From Anaerolineae bacterium (GTDB taxonomy: Bacteria; Chloroflexota; Anaerolineae; 4572-78; J111): a DNA stretch of 64,000 nucleotides. This document shows positions 9,301 through 15,813 of this stretch, piece after piece. The notes under the pieces are model-generated. The model did no database searches and was not told the origin of the DNA. It worked only from the letters and a program-made list of their open reading frames with translations. Each line of letters starts with the position of its first letter. Positions within the stretch are counted from its first letter, which is position 1. A program made the position numbers and the translations under genes. The stretch spans positions 6,582-70,581 of the forward strand of contig JAJVIM010000031.1 in NCBI GenBank assembly GCA_022071955.1, written 5' to 3'.

Positions 9301-11144
9301 TCGGTGGTGACTTCGCCCAGGTAGTCGGCAATGTGGCCCTGGAACCCGGCCAGACCGCGTTCGACCGGCACATCCGGCGCGCCGTTGGTAACGGCATTAT
9401 CCTCAAACACCGCTGCCTGAATGGTGGCCGCGGGCAGCGGGTTGGGCTGCAACTCGACGGTCACGTTCGATTCAGCGGGAATGGTGAAGTGAATCCCGTC
9501 GAGCTTAAAGCCATCGGCCAACACGGAAATCAGATAGCGGCCATCGGGGATGAGGAAGACGCCGTTGACGCCGTTGAAATCGTCCTGGTTGCCCTGGGTA
9601 AAAATAGGGCTGGAACCGGGCACACCGGCAATGGATGTCCAAAAGCAGGTGCCCGGATACCCGGCAACTTCAGGCGAACAGCCATCGGCCGGGCCGCGCT
9701 GATCGGTAGTTCCGGTGTTGTCCACGTTAATAATGTATTTAAACTGCGTAATCGGATCACCCTGATTCACGGCGCCTTCGGTGCGGGCGCTGATAACATC
9801 GAGCGTCATTTCCGTCCAGCCGGTCATATCTACCGGGGTAGGCCCGGCGGCAACCACAATATTGGCCGCTGGCCCCTGAGACACCACAACGTCAACCGCA
9901 GAACCCGGGTTTACGGTACTGCCCGCCGCCGGATTTTGCTCCATAACCAGCCCCGCAGTAATGGTATCACTGGGGGTGAGGGTGGTGCTGCCGGTGATCA
10001 GTCCGGCGGCCACAATGGCGGCTTCGGCATCAGCCTGGGGCAGGTTGACCACGTCGGGCACGGTTACAGTAATCTGAACCGCGCCAGATGAGACAACCAG
10101 ATCAACCGCAGACCCCGGATTTACGGTACTATCCGCCGCCGGGTTTTGCTCCATAACCAGCCCGGCCGCAATGGTATCGCTGTTGGTAAGGGTTACAGTG
10201 CCGGTAACCAGGCTGGCGGCCACAATAGCGGCTTCGGCATCAGCCTGGGGCAGGTTGACCACGTTGGGCACGGTTACGGTGATTACCGCCGGCCCGGACG
10301 ACACCACAATGTCAACCGCCGCGCCGGGGTTGGCGGAACTGCCCGCCGCCGGGTTTTGGCTGATGACTGCGCCGGCCGGTACGGTGTCGCTGCTTTGCTG
10401 GCTGACCGCGCCCAAAACCAAACCGGCCGCGGTTAGCGCGGCTTCGGCATCGGCCTGAGGCATATTGGCCAGATCGGGCACAGTAACGCCGGTTTGCGCC
10501 GGCCCGGACGACACCACAATATCAACCGCCGCGCCGGGGTTGGCGGAACTGCCCGCCGCCGGGGTTTGGCTGATGATTGCGCCGGCCGGTACGCTGTCGC
10601 TGGTTTGCTGGCTGACTGCGCCCAAAACCAAACCGGCCGCGGTCAGCGCGGCTTCGGCATCGGCCTGAGTGTTGTTGGTTAGATCGGGAACCGTGGCCAT
10701 GGCAGGTTCCGTGGCGGCGGCAGGCGCCGGCCCGGACGAAATCACCAGGTCAATGCGGTCCTCTTCTTTGACCCGTTCGCCGGCGGCCGGGGTTTGGCTG
10801 ATCACCAACCCGGCCGGCACGCTGTCACTGCTGGCTTCGGTAACCGTACCGATTTTTAAATCGGCGGCCTTGAGCGCGGCTTCAGCATCGGCTTGGGATA
10901 AACCGGCGACATTGGGGACTTCGCGCTTATCACCTTTATCCCCCCGGTCACCCTTATCACCCTGATGACCTTGATCGCCCTGACCAGGCTGGTCCAGGGC
11001 GGGGCCGGCCAGGGCTGCTGGCGTGGCTGCGGAGCCAATAACCCCAACACCCATTATCAGCAGGGCGAGCGCCACAAAAATGTGGCCCCACCAGCGCTGT
11101 TTGTAGCGCTTATTGCCGGCGATGGCATGTTTTCTTAACTTCAT
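3333..11144 (-). CDS. Giant secreted multidomain surface protein (PASTA, SdrD-like, IPT/TIG, beta-helix)
   Basis: 2603 residues; RBS GAGGAGG before the ATG. A signal peptide or anchor spans about residues 18-47. A short collagen-like Gly-X-Y stretch rich in KGD/RGD lies at about 53-72. Five PASTA repeats of about 70 residues follow (about 74-428, each with 'QADAEAAL..AGL' and 'G..ISQ.PAAG'). Next come carboxypeptidase-regulatory and SdrD-type modules (FNDTNRNGVKDSGEPGIPNF, about 875), an IPT/TIG-like domain (to about 1535), and an Asn-rich concanavalin-like segment (about 1545-1755). A right-handed parallel beta-helix follows (about 1760-2300, many 'NNxI' turns), then a poly-Gly linker (about 2338). 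The C-terminus has repeats ending in 'FDGS..GLG'. PASTA domains normally bind peptidoglycan or muropeptides, so cell-wall association of a long extracellular fibre is inferred. There is no LPXTG. It is first in the operon with the two cupredoxin genes. Confidence 0.85.
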   Translation of the reverse strand: MKLRKHAIAGNKRYKQRWWGHIFVALALLIMGVGVIGSAATPAALAGPALDQPGQGDQGHQGDKGDRGDKGDKREVPNVAGLSQADAEAALKAADLKIGTVTEASSDSVPAGLVISQTPAAGERVKEEDRIDLVISSGPAPAAATEPAMATVPDLTNNTQADAEAALTAAGLVLGAVSQQTSDSVPAGAIISQTPAAGSSANPGAAVDIVVSSGPAQTGVTVPDLANMPQADAEAALTAAGLVLGAVSQQSSDTVPAGAVISQNPAAGSSANPGAAVDIVVSSGPAVITVTVPNVVNLPQADAEAAIVAASLVTGTVTLTNSDTIAAGLVMEQNPAADSTVNPGSAVDLVVSSGAVQITVTVPDVVNLPQADAEAAIVAAGLITGSTTLTPSDTITAGLVMEQNPAAGSTVNPGSAVDVVVSQGPAANIVVAAGPTPVDMTGWTEMTLDVISARTEGAVNQGDPITQFKYIINVDNTGTTDQRGPADGCSPEVAGYPGTCFWTSIAGVPGSSPIFTQGNQDDFNGVNGVFLIPDGRYLISVLADGFKLDGIHFTIPAESNVTVELQPNPLPAATIQAAVFEDNAVTNGAPDVPVERGLAGFQGHIADYLGEVTTDVFGDPLCGNGVCLSQCYVVDGGVDIGTVDPVDGAGHCPADVTGLTQTREGAPIPATAVVEGKLEIPNLGPNRYALSITPPDGTNWIQTTTLEGNHDWDSWVMEGATGLDTEFVVAGEPFPFAIFGYVQPNTPNLGGSGHIKGVVEGVKVYVPAKGGLGLPGTIWGGLNGAKLDAPIDHPWISLNDLTNGDQAIWVGQGDANGAFDIPNVPDGNYTLTWWDEPQNYILDLLNVTVTNGEVVDMGILPLTGWWTRFEGYVFNDTNRNGVKDSGEPGIPNFTLTMRKRENSLMDRGATTVTTDASGYYVMENAYPMTQWLVMEAYNDLYYTTGITYQADNQPTPTTVLGAGVDVSVLPIIGLSGRMDWGVHAYDPTGRNGIDPRNGGIVGTVSYDTTRNELDPQYAAVEDWQPGVSGLTVDLYETVDCGTHLGAPCDAFDTYELAADGSFAKGRLLNTYVTESWQRPTENCVPRDVDGNPLAYPADQQVTNSSTDCLEGPLMGVQFGPYATDQGTPDANFGAAVDGNYGFGDGCFNGTLDATDPANPVCKDTAGNEIPFDVLPGGREYLVEVETAYDQTGMRPLFQFTREEDINIANGDQFVPQVPPPACAGPLHTVDVAGFGADGYGEIVGDGGVSNNVPVGVTVPASTPVDNATFLDIGASPYEGMPRPLCNVKLVQLNNGKSIVPTFNVFTEVPVPGRFWGLIVDDLNFSSNPKSLLYGEKAGVPFAPVGIYDWTNRLVGTVESDYNGLWDVLLPSTNRISCPTPSGVCANLYRFVGNDPGIPGRLNPNYNPQFRTISAEFEAFPGLLVPADLAPTQVGVTVQLPGSQFNTPVSCSLDAATPQLFAVSQPYVTGSGSFGVSGIGFGTSPGQVTLNGVSLPTANWTNTHIDVTVPAGTASGPQQLSIRTAAGQSTINGLTFHVLGSGSAPFPSTAVLDNFNRANTTNNLGNNWNVNSPNGVYVVNNNQARIDTGNNNNNNVYDAWWVSGPAFPANQEAYFTFIQVSPQTGANEQGLLLKYSGGNNPGSNAASWIEVALNNNPANTVRIRTKSSGSGTITTRATLTGVTFAANDQLGARALADGTIIAYKNGVEIGRTTYAPSGAWTGRIGLRFEGTGNNTTNSSADARIDNFGGGAVAAASGSYQPTVYEVGPGRTYSTIQSALDQSALDAANPNYKGGLVVVYPGQPDFSNPRANPRGAYYENLIITTPVKLQGVGPGGFQGNTYVPGSNIDGGAFGGDTALADAWRTKMASLTWDGNQTVYDGEIIYILAHNGQFTADYKAAIDGFDLRGGDQMGFPNNINQIGGGPTGLPANAVTQGGAIFANAYVRYLQITNNVVQNNGGSYGTIRIGTPDLPAPDTNQHNENLRIANNRIIANAGTNLAGGIGLFAGADNYEVAYNDICGNFSAEYGGGLSVYGYSPNGKIHHNRIYLNSSYDEGGGIMIAGQLPANPNTLSPGSGPVDIDANYIQANMANDDGGGLRFLMAGNFPMNVTNNIIANNISTHEGGGIGLNDAPNVRVVNNTIMKNLTTATAVTSNGLPAPAGLSTSLNSNQLQATLPGGSPLFSNPLLFNNNFWDNRAGTRVGATVIGLGIAGDATPINYWDLGAADGSGLLSPTNSIQQVNTGANPSATNILSDPMVVTPYDISVAFAPWRVNPNFVGATMVAADLPPSLMGNFHLQSGSPAIDHGAASKSGVNAPAADIDGDARPAGAAFDSGADETGSSGGGGGGGGGGNPAPTAQLYFSTASNTTAVPGVTAPYNNADVYAWNGGSSYARTFSAVAAGIGGVNVDAIKVVDATHIYMSFGGNTNLPGIGAVQDEDIVYYNNGTWSLFLDGTSPSVGLGESSSEDIDAFDILPDNSVIVSTVGNNVSVPGLGGTYQNRDLLRCVPSGSPITSCVWSFYFDGSDVGLGSSTSENITGVAVKGGNIYLTTAGNFSVNGLSGNNEDVFVCNNPTTGSNTSCSSFTMFFDGNVNGMGGSLDAISLP
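9870..10710 (-). repeat. PASTA-encoding tandem repeat, about 210-bp period
   Basis: Inside the giant surface-protein gene, segments recur every 210 bp (70 codons). The block beginning near 10290 reappears near 10500 with only scattered differences, and the block near 9880 reappears near 10090. The two pairs are more alike within a pair than between pairs. This suggests successive duplications of a PASTA unit, and makes the region liable to copy-number change. Confidence 0.8.
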
Positions 11145-11256
11145 TTAGCATCCTCCTCTAATTGATGACCAAATGGTTGCTGATTGACTTGCTTAATTGC
11201 CAGAGGTAACCCAATAGTTCAAACTTTCCCTCCTTTCCCCCCGATAAACCCGTGCG

Positions 11257-11604
11257 TTACTTGTTGTTTAAGACAATGTTTATAAATTGGGCAGGATCAG
11301 TTACCAGGATTTCCTGCTTGCCATAAATCTGCACCATGTCGTTGTTGGCGCTCACAACAATAATCCGCAAGTGAGGCGTTTCTCTGAAGAGCTGATACAG
11401 TTTAACCGGCACCACAAAACGGCTGGTTTCTTCAACAATGATGACGTTAGGTTGATGGTGATCAATGTGCTTCACCAGATCCGTGGGGTTTTGAGGCGAA
11501 ATACCGATAATGTCCAGGCTGGCCACAGCGGCAAGCAGCATTTGGACAACCGCGCCCACCAACAAATCGTTATCGATGATCAGGACACGTAACAAGTTGC
11601 TCAT
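11257..11604 (-). CDS. Degenerate response-regulator receiver domain, stand-alone
   Basis: 115 residues from the ATG at 11604 (MSNLLRVLIIDN). An in-frame ATG 24 nt upstream (11628) is possible; neither has a convincing ribosome site. The fold is that of a CheY-like receiver: an acidic start (LIIDND), a strand at the phospho-acceptor position, then IIVVSAN. But the acceptor position reads NVIIVEETS, with Glu where Asp is expected, and the conserved Lys near the end is not evident. It probably cannot be phosphorylated in the usual way, and Glu may mimic the phosphorylated state. There is no output domain. It lies downstream of the NarL-type regulator on the same strand, and just upstream of the surface-protein operon, so it could act as a protein-interaction adaptor for either. 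Confidence 0.65.
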   Translation of the reverse strand: MSNLLRVLIIDNDLLVGAVVQMLLAAVASLDIIGISPQNPTDLVKHIDHHQPNVIIVEETSRFVVPVKLYQLFRETPHLRIIVVSANNDMVQIYGKQEILVTDPAQFINIVLNNK

Positions 11605-11924
11605 CCTACCAAGTATTGTTGCAACCATTCAAGGTTGGTTTTAAGCTGGTAAATTATGGTAATACCGAAAGGGAGGTGTTTTGTGTGACACTCAAATTGT
11701 AAGGGGATGCCCGGCAAAGTTCTATGGCTCGATATATTGCTTTGCGGGTTAAAATAGGTTTATCTTAAATATTTAAAGGGATTAATCCGGTTTATGGCCT
11801 GCCACACAAACGGGTTACATCTGCATATTGAGCAGGATTACTGCAGAATTACAAAGAACTAGAAAATAACTGTTTGTGAATTATGGAGCAATCGGAATTT
11901 AAAAAAAGGGATTAAAAACGAGGG
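11605..11924. other. AT-rich gap between two regulator genes, no feature recognised
   Basis: About 320 bp, clearly richer in A+T than the flanking genes, with no plausible reading frame, no strong hairpin and no clear -35/-10 pair. It probably holds the promoter of the degenerate-receiver gene. Confidence 0.4.
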
Positions 11925-12566
11925 TTAAACGAGTCCGCGGCTGCGGGCATAGTTAATGGCTTCACGACGGTTTCTGAGGTTGAGTTTAGCCAAAATATGG
12001 TGAACGTGTACTTTTACCGTATTTTCGGCAATCACCAAATGTTCGGCGATTTCGTGGTTGGTAGCGCCGGAGGCTAATTCGCGGAGGACTTCCAGCTCGC
12101 GCCAGGTCAGTTCGGTATCTTCGCCGGGCTGCGGATCGGTGGGGGGGCGCAGGCGTAAAAACTCTTTTAAAATATGGCTGGTCATTGTCAGCGAGATGGC
12201 CGCTTCACCCAGTTCAACACCCCGGATGTAGGCCAACAAATTGGATAACGGCACATTTTTGAGCAGATAGCCTTTGGCTCCGGCGCGGATGGCGGCAAAC
12301 AAACGGTCGTCCTGATCGTGGACCGTGAGGAAAACGATGCTGGTTTCCGGCCTTTCGGCCAGAATAGCCTGCGTGGCTTCCAAACCGGAGCCATCGGGCA
12401 GGCCAAAATCCATTAATATCAGATCGGGATTTAACTGTTCGGCCAGCGTAACTGCCTCGGCCACAGTGCCAGCCTGCCCCACCACTTCAATACCTGGCTG
12501 ACCATTGAGCAGACCAACCAAGCCTTCTCTGAACAAAATATGATCGTCAATAATGAGAAGTCTCAC
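11925..12566 (-). CDS. NarL/FixJ-family response regulator
   Basis: 213 residues. Receiver domain at 1-120 with the acidic pair in LLIIDDH, phospho-acceptor Asp in DLILMDFGLPDGSG, Thr in FLTVHD and Lys in GYLLKN: a complete active site. LuxR-type helix-turn-helix at about 150-213 (LTWRELEVLRELASGATNHE, ENTVKVHVHHILAKL). It should bind DNA as a dimer once phosphorylated. The upstream same-strand gene (gap about 236 bp) is a histidine kinase of the matching HisKA_3 class, so the two most likely form one two-component system. The target genes are unknown; the surface-protein operon next door is a candidate by position only. Confidence 0.9.
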   Translation of the reverse strand: MRLLIIDDHILFREGLVGLLNGQPGIEVVGQAGTVAEAVTLAEQLNPDLILMDFGLPDGSGLEATQAILAERPETSIVFLTVHDQDDRLFAAIRAGAKGYLLKNVPLSNLLAYIRGVELGEAAISLTMTSHILKEFLRLRPPTDPQPGEDTELTWRELEVLRELASGATNHEIAEHLVIAENTVKVHVHHILAKLNLRNRREAINYARSRGLV

Positions 12567-12802
12567 TGTAAGTCCACCTGAGAAGCTATATTAACGTATT
12601 ATAATATGAATTGCCCCAAATTATGTTAGGGCTTTATGTGAAAATGGTTAGAATTTTTTGGAAAAGTCTACCAGAACCGGAGCTTCAACACCAAAGTATG
12701 CCGTACATGGCAGAGCAAAACCTCCCTGTAGGACAGGTAGAAATGGGTATCGGGGGCGCTGCGCGCTATTTTCAGGGGAGACGCCAAAATCCAATAGCCG
12801 GC

Positions 12803-15517
12803 TCAGTTTGCGGGGAGCAACGGCAACCGTAAGGTTAGTTCTGTCCCCTGATTTCGTTCGGATTTGATCGAAAGGGTACCACCGATGTCGGTCGTTCGCT
12901 CATACATAATGGTCAGGCCAAAGTGACCGTGTTGCGGCGGACTGTACGGATCAAAGCCACAACCGTCATCGGTCAGGGTCATTATCAGGCGGTTGGGTTC
13001 CCAGTTCAGTTGAATGCTAACATTTTGAGCGCCGGCATGTTGGGCAACGTTGTTTAGGGCTTCGGTAAATACGTACAAAAACTGCTGCTGCACAACGGGT
13101 GTTAAAGGTTGGGGTTGGCCGTAACTGGCGAGCGCAACTTTAAAGCGGGAGCGGTTGCCCACGGTGCGAGCCTGGGCCAGCAGCACGGTGGCCAGGTTGG
13201 TTGAATTGGCCGGCAGCGCCGTGGCAATCATGCTCCGCACCAGTTCATAGGCTTCGTTGGTGGCGTCACGCATTTGGATTAAATCTTTGCGCATATACTC
13301 CGGAACAGGCCGGCCGGCCGGGCTGGTAAAACCATCCAGTTTCAGGCGCAGATAGCCCAAACTCTGGCCCAGCGAGTCGTGCAGGTCTCGAGCAATCCGG
13401 GCGCGTTCTTTTTCAAGGGCGGCGGCGTGCATTTTTCGCTCGGTTACATCACGGACAATGGCAAAAACTTCGTCGGGGCCGCTGGCCACTAACCACACCT
13501 CAAAATCCCGGGTGTCGCGGGGCAGCGGCAACTGGTATTCAAAAATCTGGGTGGTCCGGGTAGCCAGAGTACTGTCGATGGAAACCTGCAGCCGGTCAAC
13601 CAGGTCCGGGAGCAGCATGTCTCGCAGGTTTTTGTTGTTCTGTAAGCCGCTCATCAACTCCTGCAAAATGCTGCCTTCGACAATTTTAAAGTCAAGCAGC
13701 GTGCCATCGCCACGCACGTGGAACAGCGAGTCGGGCAGAATATCCAAAATAGCCTGATTTTTGGCAGAAAGCTCGCGCAAATCTTTTTCTACCAGCCGTC
13801 GTTCGGCCAATTCCTGACGGGCCTGATCGTACAATTGAGCATTTTCCAGCGCAATGGCCGCGGCCGTGGATAATGGCTCTAAAAAATTGATGTCCTTGGC
13901 TGAAAATTGGCCCGGCGTTGCACCATCCAGCCGCAGCAAACCAATCACGCTATCTCGCAGACAAATGGGCACAATAATCGATGACCTGATCCACTCTGTG
14001 CCCGGAATGGTAACCCACAGCGGCTCTTGCTTTACATCCATAATAAAGAGCGGCTGTTTGGAGCTGACAACGCTGGTGTCCAGCGGAAAATTCTTCAGCG
14101 GCTGGCTGATGCTGACAAACTGCGGCTCGCCGCCAAAGGCCCGGTAACCCTGATGACGAGTGGTTTGCAACAGGCCATCTTTGATCAGCGCAATATTGGC
14201 CGCGCTGTAAGGCACAACCCGCTGCACCTGCCGCAATATTTCATCGAGCACCGTTTCACGGCTGGTTTGAGCGGTTAACGCCAAAAATACGCTGCCCAGC
14301 GTTTCGGCCAGCAGGCGCTGTTCCTGCTCGGTTTGAAGCAAAACTTCTCTTTCGGCGGCGGCCCGTTTGCGGGTAGAAATATCTCTGATAACAATTTCCA
14401 CGGCCGGCTGAAAACGGAAGGTGATCGGCACAGCCGCTACTTCCACAGCAACGGTGGTGCCATCGAGCCGGATCAATTGCTCTTCAACCAGCGGCGCGCC
14501 CCGGCCGCCATTTTGAACCTGCGCCACCCGCTGCCGCACAATTTCCAGATAATCGGGGTGAACAAAATCCAGCACCGGCCGCCCGATAATTTTGTCCGGT
14601 TCAGTAGCCCCCAAAAGTCTGGCGCCGGCTGAGTTTATGTAAACAACTATGCCCTCAAGGTTGTAAACCGCAACCGCCTCAAACGAGAGTTCAACCAACC
14701 GGCGATACCGTTCCTCGCTTTCACGCAGCGCCTGATCAGACAATTTGCGATGGGTGATGTCGCGGATGATGCCCTGATACCCCAGCACGCGGCCATCGTT
14801 GGCCCGCCACAGGCTGGAGGTGAGCAGGCAGGTCATCTTTGTGCCATCATTTTTGGTGAGTTCCAGTTCGTAATCCTGAATTGAACCTTTTTCTGTGATT
14901 TCAGACAGAATGGCCGCTCCGTTTTCCGGGGAATCGGCGGCCAATTGTTCAAAGTCGCGCCCCACAATTTCCAGCTCTGAATAACCAAACAAATCCTGCA
15001 AAGACTGGTTGACGCTGGTAACAGTGCCATCGCGATTGGTGATGAAGATTGCGTCTCTGGAGGCTTTAAAAAGGTTGTCAAACAGGGTGTGGTATCGCTC
15101 TTCGCTGCGGTGCAGGGCGTCTCGGACCAACGAGCGCTGCCGGGCAATAAAAAACACCAGCACCAGAATGACGGTCATTAACGGAATTTCAACCAACTCC
15201 ACCGCCGGAATCTGGCCGGCGATGATCGAAACGAGCAGGACTACAGTGGTCAGAGTGACCCAAATCACGGCCCGCAGGCTAAAGGCTCGGAATCGCCAGT
15301 AAAATGCGCCGTAGGTCAACAGAACGAACATAATATGAAAAAAGAATATTCTTTCAGTGGTAAAGATCAACAAGAGAGCTGTGATCAGCAAAACCACATC
15401 TAAAATTGCGGCCCGTTTGTCGAGCGGCCAGGTTTTTGTGGGACTATCAAAGACAATCCCCGGCGGCACGGCGCCGGTACTGTCATTTAACGGCTGATTT
15501 TCAAGTTTCATCCGCAT
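12803..15517 (-). CDS. Membrane PAS/PAS/GAF/PAS histidine kinase (NarX/DesK class)
   Basis: 904 residues. About four membrane segments lie at 35-130, followed by PAS domains at about 143-260 and 265-385, a GAF domain at about 395-560 and a third PAS-like domain at about 580-700. The HisKA_3 dimerisation helix (ERARIARDLHDSLGQSLGYL, phospho-acceptor His in DLHDS) and a HATPase domain (FTEALNNVAQHAG, TDDGCGFDP) complete it. HisKA_3 kinases pair with NarL-type regulators such as the one immediately downstream. The GAF and several PAS domains imply sensing of small cytoplasmic ligands or redox. The second in-frame ATG (15511) has a better-spaced GAGGGGGG ribosome site than the first, so the protein may start there. 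Confidence 0.9.
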   Translation of the reverse strand: MRMKLENQPLNDSTGAVPPGIVFDSPTKTWPLDKRAAILDVVLLITALLLIFTTERIFFFHIMFVLLTYGAFYWRFRAFSLRAVIWVTLTTVVLLVSIIAGQIPAVELVEIPLMTVILVLVFFIARQRSLVRDALHRSEERYHTLFDNLFKASRDAIFITNRDGTVTSVNQSLQDLFGYSELEIVGRDFEQLAADSPENGAAILSEITEKGSIQDYELELTKNDGTKMTCLLTSSLWRANDGRVLGYQGIIRDITHRKLSDQALRESEERYRRLVELSFEAVAVYNLEGIVVYINSAGARLLGATEPDKIIGRPVLDFVHPDYLEIVRQRVAQVQNGGRGAPLVEEQLIRLDGTTVAVEVAAVPITFRFQPAVEIVIRDISTRKRAAAEREVLLQTEQEQRLLAETLGSVFLALTAQTSRETVLDEILRQVQRVVPYSAANIALIKDGLLQTTRHQGYRAFGGEPQFVSISQPLKNFPLDTSVVSSKQPLFIMDVKQEPLWVTIPGTEWIRSSIIVPICLRDSVIGLLRLDGATPGQFSAKDINFLEPLSTAAAIALENAQLYDQARQELAERRLVEKDLRELSAKNQAILDILPDSLFHVRGDGTLLDFKIVEGSILQELMSGLQNNKNLRDMLLPDLVDRLQVSIDSTLATRTTQIFEYQLPLPRDTRDFEVWLVASGPDEVFAIVRDVTERKMHAAALEKERARIARDLHDSLGQSLGYLRLKLDGFTSPAGRPVPEYMRKDLIQMRDATNEAYELVRSMIATALPANSTNLATVLLAQARTVGNRSRFKVALASYGQPQPLTPVVQQQFLYVFTEALNNVAQHAGAQNVSIQLNWEPNRLIMTLTDDGCGFDPYSPPQHGHFGLTIMYERTTDIGGTLSIKSERNQGTELTLRLPLLPAN

Positions 15518-15637
15518 CCCCCCTCAAATTACTGCTTCTGTTTGACGCATGGTGTAGCTGTTATTATAACGCAAGTTGCCGGCAAATATACCCCCAATAT
15601 TTCACCCGCCAAAATCGCTGTAGGACATAAATAAGGC

Positions 15638-15666
15638 TTGACGCGCCCCAACTTAGCGCCTATACT
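15638..15666 (+). promoter_or_regulatory. Vegetative promoter for the Ser/Thr kinase fusion gene
   Basis: TTGACG (15638-15643), a 17-bp spacer, then TATACT (15661-15666): five of six matches in each box with optimal spacing. The expected start lies near 15673, leaving a 5' leader of about 140 nt before the kinase ATG. Confidence 0.7.
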
Positions 15667-15813
15667 AAAAATCAGGTTCAGAATCTCCGTTTACGGCATG
15701 AACCCCATTTCCCAGTTGTTTTATTTCTTTGTTCATTCCATATAATTTTCTCCGATTTGTTGAATCTAACCTGCAACATTAACCGGGTCTGTTGACTATT
15801 ATGGGGGGGAACC

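Noticed and set aside
12611..12832. 73-codon plus-strand frame
   Set aside because: Overlaps the 3' end of the histidine kinase gene on the other strand, with no ribosome site or recognisable motif.
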